64,000 bases of DNA from Candidatus Tepidiaquacellales bacterium OLB4/UTCHB1 (GTDB lineage: Bacteria; Bacteroidota; Ignavibacteria; Tepidaquicellales; Tepidaquicellaceae), in contig MWSW01000005.1 of assembly GCA_002050165.1 (NCBI GenBank), positions 62,001 to 126,000 of the forward strand, given 5' to 3'. Positions 49,015 to 59,059 of the stretch are shown in pieces; the stretch's first letter is position 1, and each line of letters starts with the position of its first letter. The notes below the pieces were generated by a model. That model was not told the DNA's origin, did not search any database, and saw only the letters and a program-made list of their open reading frames with translations. Both the position numbers and the translations under genes were made by a program.

Positions 49015-51351
49015 TTAGCCTGCTTCAATTTTAGAGAAGTCCAGTATATCGTTTATGATCACAAGCAGGTTGTTGGCAGAAAATTTTATTGCTTTAAGGT
49101 TTTCGTAATCCTTACCGGAAAATCCCCGATCCATCAATATGTTCGTTAATCCGATTATTGCGTTCATCGGAGTTCTTATCTCGTGACTCATGTTTGAAAG
49201 AAATTCAGATTTCACCCTTACGGCTTCTTCAGCATCTTCTTTCGCCCTGCTTAGTTCATCTTCTTGTTGTTTTCTAAAAGTAATATCAGTTTGCGAACCT
49301 GCCATCCTGTAAGGCTTTCCTTCATTATCAAACAATGCCATACCTCGGATTAGCATCCATCGGTATGTTCCGTTTTTGTGACTCATCCGGTATTCCTGCT
49401 CATAATTATTAATCTTACCACAAAGGTAGTCATCTAATATTTGAAGCGCTTTTTGAGCATCATCCGGATGAATAAGTGATTTCCAACTATCGTAAGACGT
49501 AGGTAATTCATCGCTTGAGTAACCAAGCATTTCACCCCATCGCGGGGAAAAGTAAATCTTTTTGTTTGTAATATCCCAGTCCCAAATTCCATCAGTACTG
49601 CCCGATACAGCAAGGTTAAATCGCTCGTTAACCTCGAGTAGTTTCTCCTCGGCAATTTTCCTTTTGGAAATATCAACTGAAATGCTGAGTACAATTAGCT
49701 CACCAAATTCATCTTCAAGCGGAACCTTCACAGTATAAAACCAACTGACTTCACCATTTAATTTTTTAATCTGTTCTTCAAACCTTATTTCTTTCTTTAA
49801 TTTGATTGCCTCCATATCAGAAGCATCACTTAAACCTGAAATGGTATTCTCGGGTTTGAAATCATCAGATAACATAGTGTCAGGCAATTTTCCGAATAGT
49901 TCGGCTGTTGCCCTATTGACTAGGATAAACTTCCCATTTGCATTTTTCACGTAAATACAATTCGGATCGGAATTAATTACATTCTCTATAAACCTTTGTT
50001 GCAAAATTAATTTGCTCTCGGCTTTTAGTTTATCTGTTATATCATTAATTGAACCTGCCAGACCATCAAGTTTGCCCAACTTGTCGAGTGTGTATGAAAA
50101 GCTGATTTCTACCCATCTTGTAACACCGTTCATCGCAATCATTTTTACTTCAAGCAACTCGCTCTCCGATTCAAGGCTCAATAACCTTTTCATCGCATCA
50201 GCTATTTCATTGCGATATTCATCGGAAACATAATTCAACAACCTATCGGAAAGAACAAATTCCTTGTCGTGTCCGAAAATCCTTGTCCACGCGTCGTTCA
50301 GATAAGTAATTACTCCGTCTTTGTTAGTTTTAAAAATTGCTTCCGTTATCGTATTGACAACCAGATCGTAGTTCTGCTTTGCCTGTTCCACTTCTGCGTA
50401 TGCAATTTTTTTATCCGTGAGATTTTCCAGACCAAATACCACCGAATGCACCACACCTCGCTCATTCTTTACCGGTGTATATGTAAGCTCGTACCATTCC
50501 TCTCCGGACTCACTTTGCTCTCTATAATTGTATTCAACGGATTCACCACTTAACGCTTTTTTGAAATGAAACAGAAAATCCTCATGATTTTCTTTTTGAA
50601 TGTAATTTAATATGTCGTCACCGATTTTAATTTCAGGTTTTATTTCCCAACCAAAACTTTCTTTGATGTTATCATTAAACATAATTATCTCATGTTTAGG
50701 TGTAAGGAGAAGAAGGGATTTCTCACTACTGTTTATAATCGCTCTGGAATTTTCAGTTTGATCGTACAAACGCTGCTCAAACAGTGTATTGATGTTGAGA
50801 ATGTAAAAAACGCAAATGATTGTAATTGCGATTGAAGCAAATGTTGAAATGACGAACAACAGGACTTCTATTCGCTCGCCTATTTCCTGCGAACCGAATA
50901 TATCGAAATCATGAATCAATGAAACAGCAAGCAATAATACGCTAATGTACAATAAAATTAATATTACTTTATCTTTGTACAGATAATTCAATATTAATGC
51001 AGTAACAATGCAAGGGATGTAAAATAAAAACGCACCTGCGTCTTTGCTAAGATTGTCATTAATAATGTAGATTATAATGTTTACCAACGTGAGAAACAAA
51101 ATCGTCGCAAACCTGTGCAAGCCGCGATGGTTCAAATAAATCGCAAGTAAATATATTGGAGCAATAATCGATAAACAAATTATTGTAATAGGATCCGGGA
51201 ATAGATTGTAAACAAGAATGAGCAACAATATAATAAATGCAAACGAAAGCACACAAATGCGATTTGTGAAAATTATCTTTTTCTCTATCGCACTGTTTTC
51301 AGCAAATGAAATTCCCGTTTCAGATATACTTTTCCAAAATTTCCTTAGCAC
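49015..51351 (-). CDS. Hybrid histidine kinase, N-terminal fragment (membrane sensor, PAS domains, DHp)
   Basis: A 778-residue fragment with a GTG start. About six membrane helices occupy ~28-190. Four PAS/PAC units follow (~205-320, 325-445, 455-575, 580-705), then the DHp helix with His 723 in [10 protein letters not shown]. Translation stops at TAA (49015-49017) right after DFSKIEAG. In related kinases, including the one at 54271-56124, the next residue is Lys, so AAA to TAA explains the break. The combined protein would have about 1251 residues. Confidence 0.88.
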   Translation of the reverse strand: MLRKFWKSISETGISFAENSAIEKKIIFTNRICVLSFAFIILLLILVYNLFPDPITIICLSIIAPIYLLAIYLNHRGLHRFATILFLTLVNIIIYIINDNLSKDAGAFLFYIPCIVTALILNYLYKDKVILILLYISVLLLAVSLIHDFDIFGSQEIGERIEVLLFVISTFASIAITIICVFYILNINTLFEQRLYDQTENSRAIINSSEKSLLLLTPKHEIIMFNDNIKESFGWEIKPEIKIGDDILNYIQKENHEDFLFHFKKALSGESVEYNYREQSESGEEWYELTYTPVKNERGVVHSVVFGLENLTDKKIAYAEVEQAKQNYDLVVNTITEAIFKTNKDGVITYLNDAWTRIFGHDKEFVLSDRLLNYVSDEYRNEIADAMKRLLSLESESELLEVKMIAMNGVTRWVEISFSYTLDKLGKLDGLAGSINDITDKLKAESKLILQQRFIENVINSDPNCIYVKNANGKFILVNRATAELFGKLPDTMLSDDFKPENTISGLSDASDMEAIKLKKEIRFEEQIKKLNGEVSWFYTVKVPLEDEFGELIVLSISVDISKRKIAEEKLLEVNERFNLAVSGSTDGIWDWDITNKKIYFSPRWGEMLGYSSDELPTSYDSWKSLIHPDDAQKALQILDDYLCGKINNYEQEYRMSHKNGTYRWMLIRGMALFDNEGKPYRMAGSQTDITFRKQQEDELSRAKEDAEEAVRVKSEFLSNMSHEIRTPMNAIIGLTNILMDRGFSGKDYENLKAIKFSANNLLVIINDILDFSKIEAG

Positions 51352-51369
51352 AGGGATAAATAGGTTTAT

Positions 51370-51996
51370 TTGAATTTAACTAAATTTTATTTTAGTTTTG
51401 ACAAACTAACTATTCATTTGAAAGACAATATACTTCCGGAAAACAACAGAAAACCAGCCAAAGGAACGCTTCTCGTTTCATCACCATTAATTGAAGATTT
51501 CTTTCGAAGAACCGTCATACTAATCACTGAACATAACGACGTGGGTAGTGTAGGATTTGTTCTGAATGCAAAATTAACCGTAACTCTCGGTGAGGCAATT
51601 CCTGAACTTGAGACTATGAATTCCGATTTGTATTTGGGTGGTCCGGTTCAACGGGAACTATTGAATTTCCTGCACAAGATCCCTGATATAATTGAGGGGG
51701 GCTACGAAGTTGCTGATGGCATTTATTGGGGTGGAAATTATGAAATCTTAAAAATTCTTGCAGACTCCGGTGAAATTAAAAATGATGATATTACATTTTT
51801 TCTCGGATATTCCGGTTGGGCGCCCGGGCAACTCGAAGATGAACTGGCGCTTAATACCTGGTACGTTACTGATGCTAAAGCTGAGGATATTTTCCATAAA
51901 AGCCCTGAAGTAAATCTCTGGCGAAAAGTCCTTAAGCGTATGGGTGGCAACTTCAATATTATTTCTTCTTTCCCCGATGACCCTTCAATGAACTGA
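51370..51996 (+). CDS. YqgE/AlgH family protein
   Basis: About 208 residues from a TTG at 51370; another in-frame TTG at 51418 is equally possible and sits nearer the conserved start ([22 protein letters not shown]). Landmarks are [16 protein letters not shown] and [17 protein letters not shown]. The family's biochemical function is unknown. It is divergent from the kinase by 18 bases, and its end overlaps the convergent RmlD-like gene by 38 bases. Confidence 0.88.
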   Translation: MNLTKFYFSFDKLTIHLKDNILPENNRKPAKGTLLVSSPLIEDFFRRTVILITEHNDVGSVGFVLNAKLTVTLGEAIPELETMNSDLYLGGPVQRELLNFLHKIPDIIEGGYEVADGIYWGGNYEILKILADSGEIKNDDITFFLGYSGWAPGQLEDELALNTWYVTDAKAEDIFHKSPEVNLWRKVLKRMGGNFNIISSFPDDPSMN

Positions 51997-52872
51997 ACCT
52001 TTGTAACTCGCATCTGATTTGTGTTTGAATAGTTTTAGGAGTACAACCTATTGAAAGCAGTTTCGAAATATTCATTGATACATCGGGAACCTTGTAGGTT
52101 ACGTCAAATTCGTCCATCGTTACTCCACGTAGCAATGACTTGTTGAATCCTCCGATTTCACAAACGAGTTCACCAATCTCAAATCTGGAGACTCTGTCAC
52201 ATCCACCGAAATTAATCACACCTGTTGACTCTTTTGTGCTAATGAGTTCCCAGGTTAGTTCTGCAGCTTCCTCCAGAGAGAGCGGAGTTCTGAATTGGTC
52301 AGTGAATAGTTTCACCGCCTTCCCTGAGACAAGATTTTTCAGCACTTCACCGAAATGATTCACTTTGCCGATGTTTGTAGTTCCAATCATTAAGGCAGTT
52401 CGAAGAATGGTACAATTATCGGTACTTTCCCTGACCGCAATCTCACCTAAATATTTGCTCTCCGCGTATAATGACTTAGGATTTATTTTCCCCGCTTCGG
52501 AAATGAAACTTCCCTGTTCACCACCATAAACCAGATCGGTTGAATAATAGAACATTTTTATATCCTGTTCATTGCACAATTCCGCTATTGTTCGGGATAC
52601 CGAAACATTGACGTTCATAACTTTTTCGCGTCCCGCCTGTTCGCAGTCAGCAACACTTGAAATCGCTGCCGCATGCAGAATTACATCTGGTTGAAAACAT
52701 TTTATTACAGACCTCAGTGCCGGAACATCCGCTAGGTCAATTTGCCTGCAATTGAACTGTGTTGCATTACCCGGTTCGCTGTGGTACAGCGTCAGTATTT
52801 TCCCCTTTTCTGAAAGCAGGCGATTCAGAAGTAGCCGAACATCCCCCCACCTCCGGTTATCAGTATTTTCAT
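51959..52872 (-). pseudogene. RmlD-like SDR epimerase/reductase, frameshifted at its N-terminus
   Basis: The ATG at 52872 encodes MKILITGGGG, the expected NAD(P) Rossmann start, but that frame hits TGA about 16 codons in. The rest of the protein (LLLNRLLSEKGKI onward, YYSTDLVYGG, and a Tyr-x-x-x-Lys at YAESKYLGE) lies in another frame. Restoring one base in the C6 run at 52843-52848 (plus strand) joins both parts. The alternative TTG start at 52879 gives an N-terminus without the glycine motif. It resembles dTDP-4-dehydrorhamnose reductase and related SDRs. It may be a sequencing error, a true lesion or a phase-variable tract. Confidence 0.78.
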
Positions 52873-52925
52873 TGAGCAATTAATCAAGTTCTCAATTAAT
52901 ATAAAAGTGAATTCTGCGAACAAAT

Positions 52926-52950
52926 TTCCGCCGGAATGAATTTACTTTTG
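52926..52950 (+). promoter_or_regulatory. Candidate dinB promoter with palindrome
   Basis: TACTTTTG (52943-52950) fits TANNTTTG, but no TTG lies at the right distance. The perfect 11-base palindrome TTCCGCCGGAA (52926-52936) sits just upstream and may be a regulator site. The start at 52976 would have a ~20-base leader. Confidence 0.35.
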
Positions 52951-52975
52951 CAAATATACCTTATATTATTAAGGC

Positions 52976-54274
52976 ATGGATAAGATCAGTTCATCATACT
53001 TCATTCCCCGTGGCGACAACCGTGAAGCGCAGCATTTCAAACGTGTGCGGATTATGCCACTATATTCATTCCCTCATTTCACTGATTTCAACTATATGAT
53101 TACAGAGCATCACAACCGGTATTTTCTTCACCTGGATCTCGACGCTTTCTATGCGCAGGTTGAGCAACGGGATAATCCCAACCTCCGTGGAAAACCTGTA
53201 GGAGTGGGAGCATCCACAGATGGTAAGGGGATAATTATGAGCGCTTCATATGAGGCAAGGCGCGTCGGGATTGATTCGGTTATGTCCGCTTATGAAGCGC
53301 TGAAAATATGTCCGACATTGGTATGCCTTCCGTGTTGCGGACCAAAATATGAAACCATACTTAACAACATTTTTAATATAATCTCGGATTATGTGCCTCA
53401 GAAGTGCATAGAGAAATACAGCATTGACGAGTGTTTTGTTGATCTCACCGGAGCAGGCAGGAATTTCAGTGAAACAGAAGCAATCTCAAAAGAGATAAAA
53501 GAGCGTATAAAGACCTCAGAAAATCTGACGGTTTCAATGGGTTTATCTTACAACAAGACATACGCTAAACTGGGGACAAAGTTCAACAAACCTGACGGTT
53601 TCACAAGACTTGAAAAAAGTGATCGCGAGAAGATTTTTCCATTGCCGGCAAAAAGTATTTGGGGAATCGGGACAAGAATTGACCGGAGATTACGGTTATT
53701 GAAGATAAAAACTATCGGTGACCTTGCAAATGCCCACCCTGCAGTTTTAAAAAAGGAATTCGGAATAAACGGTATTGTATTCAGAAAAATGGCAAGAGGC
53801 GAGGATACATCAGAGATCTTTCGCAAACAACGTCCCGAAAAATCGTTCTCACATCAACACACACTTGACAAACCGGTCTATGATACAGGCGATGTTGTCT
53901 CAGAAATCCGCCGAATTGCTGAGTACCTGTGCAGAAAAATGCGATCAAAGAAACTTGTCGGGAAGAAGCTAATCCTTACAATACGCTATGAAAACCTGCT
54001 CTACGATTTTGCAGAATCAAATATGCAGGAGCACACAAATGATGACAGGATAGTTGTTAATACTGCAATGAACCTTTTCAAAAAACTCTTTCCACCACAA
54101 AAGACAATCCGGGCAAGGATGTTCGGAATGTGCGTGACAGACCTGTACACCGATCCCGGGAGCTACAATCTGGAGCTATACGCAAGCCGGACACCGATGC
54201 CATTCCATGCACTTGATGCACTGAAGGAGAAATATGGCGAAGGGATTATAAGGCTGGGATTGGACAAATATTAA
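52976..54274 (+). CDS. dinB: DNA polymerase IV (Y-family)
   Basis: 432 residues from the ATG at 52976; an in-frame ATG at 53096 would give the usual length and begins closer to the catalytic fold. Asp 54 (HLDLDAFYA) and Asp 151-Glu 152 (YSIDECFVDLTG) hold the two metals. A helix-hairpin-helix thumb (WGIGTRIDRRLRLLKIKTIGDL) and little-finger domain follow. It performs error-prone translesion synthesis. Its stop overlaps the convergent kinase stop by 4 bases. Confidence 0.93.
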   Translation: MDKISSSYFIPRGDNREAQHFKRVRIMPLYSFPHFTDFNYMITEHHNRYFLHLDLDAFYAQVEQRDNPNLRGKPVGVGASTDGKGIIMSASYEARRVGIDSVMSAYEALKICPTLVCLPCCGPKYETILNNIFNIISDYVPQKCIEKYSIDECFVDLTGAGRNFSETEAISKEIKERIKTSENLTVSMGLSYNKTYAKLGTKFNKPDGFTRLEKSDREKIFPLPAKSIWGIGTRIDRRLRLLKIKTIGDLANAHPAVLKKEFGINGIVFRKMARGEDTSEIFRKQRPEKSFSHQHTLDKPVYDTGDVVSEIRRIAEYLCRKMRSKKLVGKKLILTIRYENLLYDFAESNMQEHTNDDRIVVNTAMNLFKKLFPPQKTIRARMFGMCVTDLYTDPGSYNLELYASRTPMPFHALDALKEKYGEGIIRLGLDKY

Positions 54275-56124
54275 CTCTGATGTAATTCTAAAGATTTAGC
54301 AAATCTTGAAATCTTTTCAATCAAGGTTTTTTTGTCAACCGGCTTCGGGATAAAATCATCCATACCGTGACTGAGTACATTTATCCTGGTTTCGGGAAAT
54401 GCGTCTGCGGTTAACGCAATGATTGGAATATTCGAGTTCAGTTCCCCGTGCTTGTTTTCTCTGATGACTTGCGTCGCTTTATATCCGTTCATTACGGGCA
54501 TTTGCAGATCCATTAAAACGAGGTCAAAGGAATTGTTTTTAAGCTTTTCAATAGCAATCTCACCGTTTTCAGCAATATCAACTTTTGCCTGAAGTTTCTC
54601 TAGAATTTGTTTGCCGACAAATTGGTTTATCTTGTTATCTTCGACTAACAGGATTGAAAGGTTTTTCAAAGTTATTTCTGAAGGTTTGATTTCTAGTGTT
54701 GACATTTCAAGTTGTGATTTGCCCTTTTTAACCGGGATCACAAATTTGAATTCAGAGCCTTTACCCTCTTCGCTGGTAACTGTGATCTCACCGCCAAAGT
54801 GTTCGACCAACTTTTTGCAAATCGCCAGACCAAGCCCCGTTCCGCCGTATCTGATCCTTGTATCTTCCGAAACCTGCGTGAAGCTTTCGAATATGTTCTC
54901 TAATTTTGATTCCGGAATTCCTATTCCGGTATCGGCAACTTTAAATTCGATGAAGTATGAATTGTCTTTTATAAAACTAAGGTTACATGTGATTTTCACC
55001 TCACCTTCGCGTGTAAATTTAACAGCATTGTTCAGGAGGTTCATCAAGATCTGATTTAATCTTATCGGGTCGCTTGAAATATATTCAGGTATTGCATCGT
55101 CAATTTCGAAGTGAATCTTAAGAAGCTTCTCATCTGCTCTGAACTTTGCAGCTTTAACCAGTTCAGTAATCTGTCGCCGTAACGAAAAATCTGAATCAAC
55201 AAGCTCAATTTTTCCTGCTTCAATTTTTGAAAAGTCCAGAATATCATTTACAATATACAATAAATTATCTGCAGCAAATTTAATTGAAGTTAAGTATTCC
55301 TTCACTTTTGCGGGGACTGTGTAATCTTCGGTTAAGTCAATTAATCCGACTATTGCATTAAGCGGCGTTCTGATTTCGTGGCTCATGTTTGATAGGAACT
55401 GAGATTTCGCAGCCGTTGCCTTTTCCGCATCCGACTTTGCAATTGCAATTTCAATCTCGCTTAATTTCCTTTCAGTAATATCAAATGAAAATCCCAACAG
55501 AAACGAGTCATTATTTGTTTTACCTTGAATGTAAGTTTTATAAGTAAGGAAGTACCTCTCTTGAGCGCCTTTATCAATCTTTTCCTCATAAATGACCGTT
55601 CCTTTTTCCTGCTTCACCCGGTTATCGTGTTCAATCATAATCTTGGCGGCTTCCTGCGAAAAAATCTCCGTGTTACGTTTTCCAATTAGCTCTTTTTGGT
55701 TTAGACCATGATACCTGCAATAAACATCATTTACGAAAATATACCTCCCGTCAAAATCCTTAAGGTAAATATGCATTGGCATTGAGTTCAGGATGCTTGC
55801 CATGAGGTTTCTTTGTTCATTGAGTTCATGAAGATATTTTGTTTTCTGTTCAACCTCTTTACGCAATTCTACATTTATTCTCTCGTAATCAGCAATTCCT
55901 TCCTTTATCTTTTGTTCAAGCTCTGAGTTAAGCTTGTTAAGCTTTTGGTTTGATGCAAAAAGTTCATTTGAGCTTATCTCAAGAATGCGTTCAAGTCGAA
56001 GGTGTGCTTCATTCAGGTCAATGTACGCACTTTTTACAGCGTTCAAAAATTCTTCAATCTCTGATAGTGAAATGTTTTTCCCTTTGAGATGTTTATCAAT
56101 TTGTCGTTGTAATAGTCTGTGCAA
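54271..56124 (-). CDS. Soluble PAS hybrid histidine kinase with receiver
   Basis: A 617-residue protein. The start is TTG with AGAGGAA 5 bases upstream. A helical region (~1-100, coiled coil) precedes one PAS domain (~105-215), DHp with [10 protein letters not shown] (~247), ATPase with NLLNNAVKF and GGTGLGLAI, and a receiver with LMDLQMPVMNG. There are no membrane helices. It starts 14 bases after the FIST gene, so the FIST protein may be its signal input. No DNA-binding output is attached. Confidence 0.92.
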   Translation of the reverse strand: MHRLLQRQIDKHLKGKNISLSEIEEFLNAVKSAYIDLNEAHLRLERILEISSNELFASNQKLNKLNSELEQKIKEGIADYERINVELRKEVEQKTKYLHELNEQRNLMASILNSMPMHIYLKDFDGRYIFVNDVYCRYHGLNQKELIGKRNTEIFSQEAAKIMIEHDNRVKQEKGTVIYEEKIDKGAQERYFLTYKTYIQGKTNNDSFLLGFSFDITERKLSEIEIAIAKSDAEKATAAKSQFLSNMSHEIRTPLNAIVGLIDLTEDYTVPAKVKEYLTSIKFAADNLLYIVNDILDFSKIEAGKIELVDSDFSLRRQITELVKAAKFRADEKLLKIHFEIDDAIPEYISSDPIRLNQILMNLLNNAVKFTREGEVKITCNLSFIKDNSYFIEFKVADTGIGIPESKLENIFESFTQVSEDTRIRYGGTGLGLAICKKLVEHFGGEITVTSEEGKGSEFKFVIPVKKGKSQLEMSTLEIKPSEITLKNLSILLVEDNKINQFVGKQILEKLQAKVDIAENGEIAIEKLKNNSFDLVLMDLQMPVMNGYKATQVIRENKHGELNSNIPIIALTADAFPETRINVLSHGMDDFIPKPVDKKTLIEKISRFAKSLELHQS

Positions 56125-56137
56125 TTATTCCTCTTAT

Positions 56138-57280
56138 CTATTGAATTTCTTTTAAAGCGGTAATAGTCATAGTCTGGTTGTGTAGCTCACAACTAGCTTC
56201 GTTACTGAACGGTGAAATTTCACCGTAGGAATAGAACCCGGTCGTAACAGGAACATTATTGAACACTGCTCTGACTGCATCAACTTCTTCCTCAACCATT
56301 TGCTTCAATATCAGCTTTCTCCCTACACAGCTAATCATGATTGCAAGATCGGGGAAAATATCTTTTAGTGGCTCGAGCGTTTTTTCTGCTGCAACATGCG
56401 CTCCGTCAATTATCCGGTCAAGATTTGCCTTCATTAAGCGCACGTAACTACCTTCAGGAATATTCCCTGCAAAAGTGAGGCTCTGCTGCTTTTCATTGAT
56501 GCCAAGTATTGTACGTACCACCGGTTTCCTATCCACTTCCGTCCTCATGCTCAACGGGAAAAGTAAACCGGAGGCAGGCAGATTGTCCGCTTCGTCTCCA
56601 AGGTACGATTTATAAAGTTCCAACGCAGGTGTGTTGTCCAGTTCAAATAAAATATTATCCTTCGATTTTGTAACTAATCGCTCAGTGCCGAAACTATCCC
56701 ATCCTCCCATTGATCCGTAACCGAATACGAGATTGTCACCATAAAATCCGACGGCGGAAACAATACCCGGCTGAGCAATGAAATCCTGATTCACTATTAA
56801 TGTTTCTTGAAACCTATCCGAATCCCCGGCAAGTCCACCGGTTACATTCACACCTTTTGGAAGTGCTTGTTTCATTCCTTCAACTAAGAGCGAGCCGTTA
56901 ACGTTTAAACCCTCCGATAGCACAAAGACATGTTTTAAGCCGACAGGATCGAAACCCGCAATTAAATCAAAACCCGCCTGTTTACAAGATACCGCGGGGC
57001 TTAAATTAATAGTCCGACACTTTGCACAAGAAGAATCAAACTTAACTGAGGTTAATACTAGATGTTCATCCGTTACTTTAGCGCCTTGAATTTCTCCCGC
57101 AGTTGAGCAACCGATTACGGCATTTGTTTGAAAATGGGAACGAAGTTCAGAAAGAATTTTTGATTTTAGTAAATTTCCGGAGCCAAAAATAACAGTTAAG
57201 TCAGAATCTTCCGATAAATCATTCTTCGTAAAACTCTTCCAACCCTCAGAAACTGAATAAACCCGTTGATCAATTTTCAT
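56138..57280 (-). CDS. FIST-domain sensory protein
   Basis: A 380-residue protein. FIST_N covers ~25-215 (NAVIGCSTAGEIQG, NVTGGLAGD) and FIST_C ~225-360 (NTPALELYKSYLG and SCVGRKLIL). FIST domains are predicted small-ligand sensors found next to signal transduction genes. There is no signal peptide. It is 14 bases ahead of the hybrid kinase. A palindrome TTACCTCAGGTAA at 57297-57309 lies 17 bases before its start. Confidence 0.9.
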   Translation of the reverse strand: MKIDQRVYSVSEGWKSFTKNDLSEDSDLTVIFGSGNLLKSKILSELRSHFQTNAVIGCSTAGEIQGAKVTDEHLVLTSVKFDSSCAKCRTINLSPAVSCKQAGFDLIAGFDPVGLKHVFVLSEGLNVNGSLLVEGMKQALPKGVNVTGGLAGDSDRFQETLIVNQDFIAQPGIVSAVGFYGDNLVFGYGSMGGWDSFGTERLVTKSKDNILFELDNTPALELYKSYLGDEADNLPASGLLFPLSMRTEVDRKPVVRTILGINEKQQSLTFAGNIPEGSYVRLMKANLDRIIDGAHVAAEKTLEPLKDIFPDLAIMISCVGRKLILKQMVEEEVDAVRAVFNNVPVTTGFYSYGEISPFSNEASCELHNQTMTITALKEIQ

Positions 57281-57296
57281 GGCTTAGTTTTTTAAT

Positions 57297-57309
57297 TTAC
57301 CTCAGGTAA
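57297..57309. repeat. Small palindrome upstream of the FIST gene
   Basis: TTACC and GGTAA around TCA. It could be an operator for the FIST-kinase pair. There is no supporting second copy. Confidence 0.3.
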
Positions 57310-57340
57310 CTTTAAAATTTTTCATTATCCACAATTGAGC

Positions 57341-58090
57341 TTAATCTAGTTGAAATACAAAATCCTCAAGTTTTATCAAGTGTTCCGGCTTTTTTATTCC
57401 CTTTTCATCTTTGACGATTTGGCAGTCGCTGATTTCAATTATTGAATACTCTCCTGTAAGGTAATCATATTCCTCCCGGCTATAATTGTAATAATTATCT
57501 AAAGAATCACACCACGCAATATTATGATAACCTATATGAGTCTCAGCTATAAGATAAAATTCACTTTCTATAAATTTGTACTTGTGGTCAAACCCCCATC
57601 TCCAGGCGGAACCAGAATAATGGGAAATTGTCAGCACCTCACCATTAATTTTAATATCCCACAAAGGATCTCCGAATGCTCCACCACAGAATTTACACAA
57701 TATGACGCTGTCCTTCAAAATCCCGAGCGTGTACCCATCGTCAGTTTTAAATAAAATCATAAGTTTTCTCGATGGGATTGACTCAATATCGTCAATATTC
57801 TCTTCTTCATCTTTAAAAGACAAAACCACCGCAATATCATTCATGGTATCTTTATTCAAATCACCTGTTGCTCCTACAAATATTTCATAATCACTTGGGA
57901 TAAACTTCTTTGCTTCAGGCGGGAGTTCATAAATGCGATCATCAACCGGAACTACGGAAACAAGGTCTTGCTCCACATTAAAAGAAAATGGTTTCTCATG
58001 CGCATTTAAACAATACGGATTGATAAATACAGTTGCAAAAGTAAAAAATGAAATTAATGTTATGTAAATCAGGTTATCTTTACGATGCAT
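57341..58090 (-). CDS. Hypothetical exported protein
   Basis: About 249 residues from the ATG at 58090. The upstream TTG at 58147 is rejected because it would lie inside the promoter. A signal peptide ends near CLNA. The segment FVGATGDLNKDTMNDIAVVLSFKDEE resembles an FG-GAP/VCBS-like calcium loop (D-x-N-x-D-x-x-x-D). ILCKFCGG holds two Cys. No family is recognised. Likely periplasmic. Confidence 0.65.
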   Translation of the reverse strand: MHRKDNLIYITLISFFTFATVFINPYCLNAHEKPFSFNVEQDLVSVVPVDDRIYELPPEAKKFIPSDYEIFVGATGDLNKDTMNDIAVVLSFKDEEENIDDIESIPSRKLMILFKTDDGYTLGILKDSVILCKFCGGAFGDPLWDIKINGEVLTISHYSGSAWRWGFDHKYKFIESEFYLIAETHIGYHNIAWCDSLDNYYNYSREEYDYLTGEYSIIEISDCQIVKDEKGIKKPEHLIKLEDFVFQLD

Positions 58091-58144
58091 ACTTCTAAAT
58101 AAATTAACAATTTTCTCCACATGAATTATTAATTTTCTTTCGTG

Positions 58145-58176
58145 CAAAAGTTAAAAACTATTTCTAAAAAATACAA
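58145..58176 (-). promoter_or_regulatory. Promoter of the hypothetical exported protein gene
   Basis: On the minus strand TTG (58174-58176), 20 bases, then TAACTTTT followed by G; 7 of 8 positions fit TTG-N20-TANNTTTG when N is free. A start near 58138 leaves a ~48-base leader to the ATG at 58090. Confidence 0.4.
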
Positions 58177-58541
58177 AAACTGAAATGATTTTATCATTCA
58201 AATATTCATAATATCTGTAATTCTATTATACTACCACTTAAATTTCAATAGTGAACCATGAGCTATACTTTAATTAAATTTTAAGGTAAGAGTTTAAGCA
58301 TACTATCAGATATTAAACAATTTCAAAAGATCAAATATAATATGGGAGTAGTGATGAAAACACATTCTTCAAAATTGCTTTGATATGAAAAACGGGGAAA
58401 TCTTGCGGGAGGCAGACAAGCCTGAAGACAGCTGGAAAATTTATCGTACATCTTACAACCATGAACAACTAAACAAAAATTAATATTCACTAACGGAAAT
58501 AAAAACCTGAAAATAAATCAAAAGTCTGAATTTAATCTGAC
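58177..58541. other. Gene-free stretch with one very short frame
   Basis: AT-rich spacer upstream of the hypothetical gene and downstream of the DUF4199 operon. A 32-codon frame (ATG 58385 to TAA 58483, plus strand) stands out by higher GC (begins MKNGEILREADKPEDSW) but has no ribosome site or known relative. Confidence 0.4.
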
Positions 58542-59042
58542 TCAATAAGAGCCAGTAAAATTGCTCTTTTCCTTTCTAAGGAAAACTGAAACCAACGCTG
58601 AAATAATAGTACCCATAACAAGTGCAGAAATCACTGATTGTATCATATAATTTTTCAGGTTAAAGTAACCTTCAGCCTCTTCGCGCTTCATCCCGCCATG
58701 ATTAACCGAATATTCAATGACATTTCTAAAAAAATCCGGTGTTATTAATGTATGAATTATGTATTGAATTACCGGGCTTAATATTACCACAATCATTGTT
58801 ACCATCATTCCGCTTTTAAATCCATCTTTCCATTTGAAATAACCGCTGTAATAATTTCGCTTTTTGTCTAAAATGGCAAGTACAAATATCGCTATTGAAG
58901 GGATTGCAAAGAGGAGCGTAAAATTTGCATGTCTATCAATTTTTTCATCGTGTAAACCAATTGCCTTTTCAAAGGACATCCACGCGAGTACTGCACATGA
59001 ATAAATTATTCCCCACTTAATTTCGATTGCAAAACGATTCAT
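58542..59042 (-). CDS. DUF4199-type four-helix membrane protein
   Basis: A 166-residue protein with four hydrophobic segments (~10-25, 42-60, 75-100, 135-158). The pattern KWGIIYSCAVLAWMSFEKAIG and YYSGYFKWKDGFKSG-like loop is typical of DUF4199, common in Bacteroidota. Function unknown. It follows xerC/D by 17 bases. Confidence 0.78.
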   Translation of the reverse strand: MNRFAIEIKWGIIYSCAVLAWMSFEKAIGLHDEKIDRHANFTLLFAIPSIAIFVLAILDKKRNYYSGYFKWKDGFKSGMMVTMIVVILSPVIQYIIHTLITPDFFRNVIEYSVNHGGMKREEAEGYFNLKNYMIQSVISALVMGTIISALVSVFLRKEKSNFTGSY

Positions 59043-59059
59043 ATTAAAAAATTAAAAGA

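Noticed and set aside
49015-49017. Recoding of the kinase stop as selenocysteine or pyrrolysine
   Set aside because: The codon is TAA, which is used for neither; no SECIS-like or PYLIS-like context was seen.
52873-52879. TTG start for the RmlD-like gene giving an N-terminus MLNENTDNRRWG
   Set aside because: This frame reads through the Rossmann glycine motif out of phase. The ATG at 52872 encodes MKILITGGGG, so a frameshift explains the data better.
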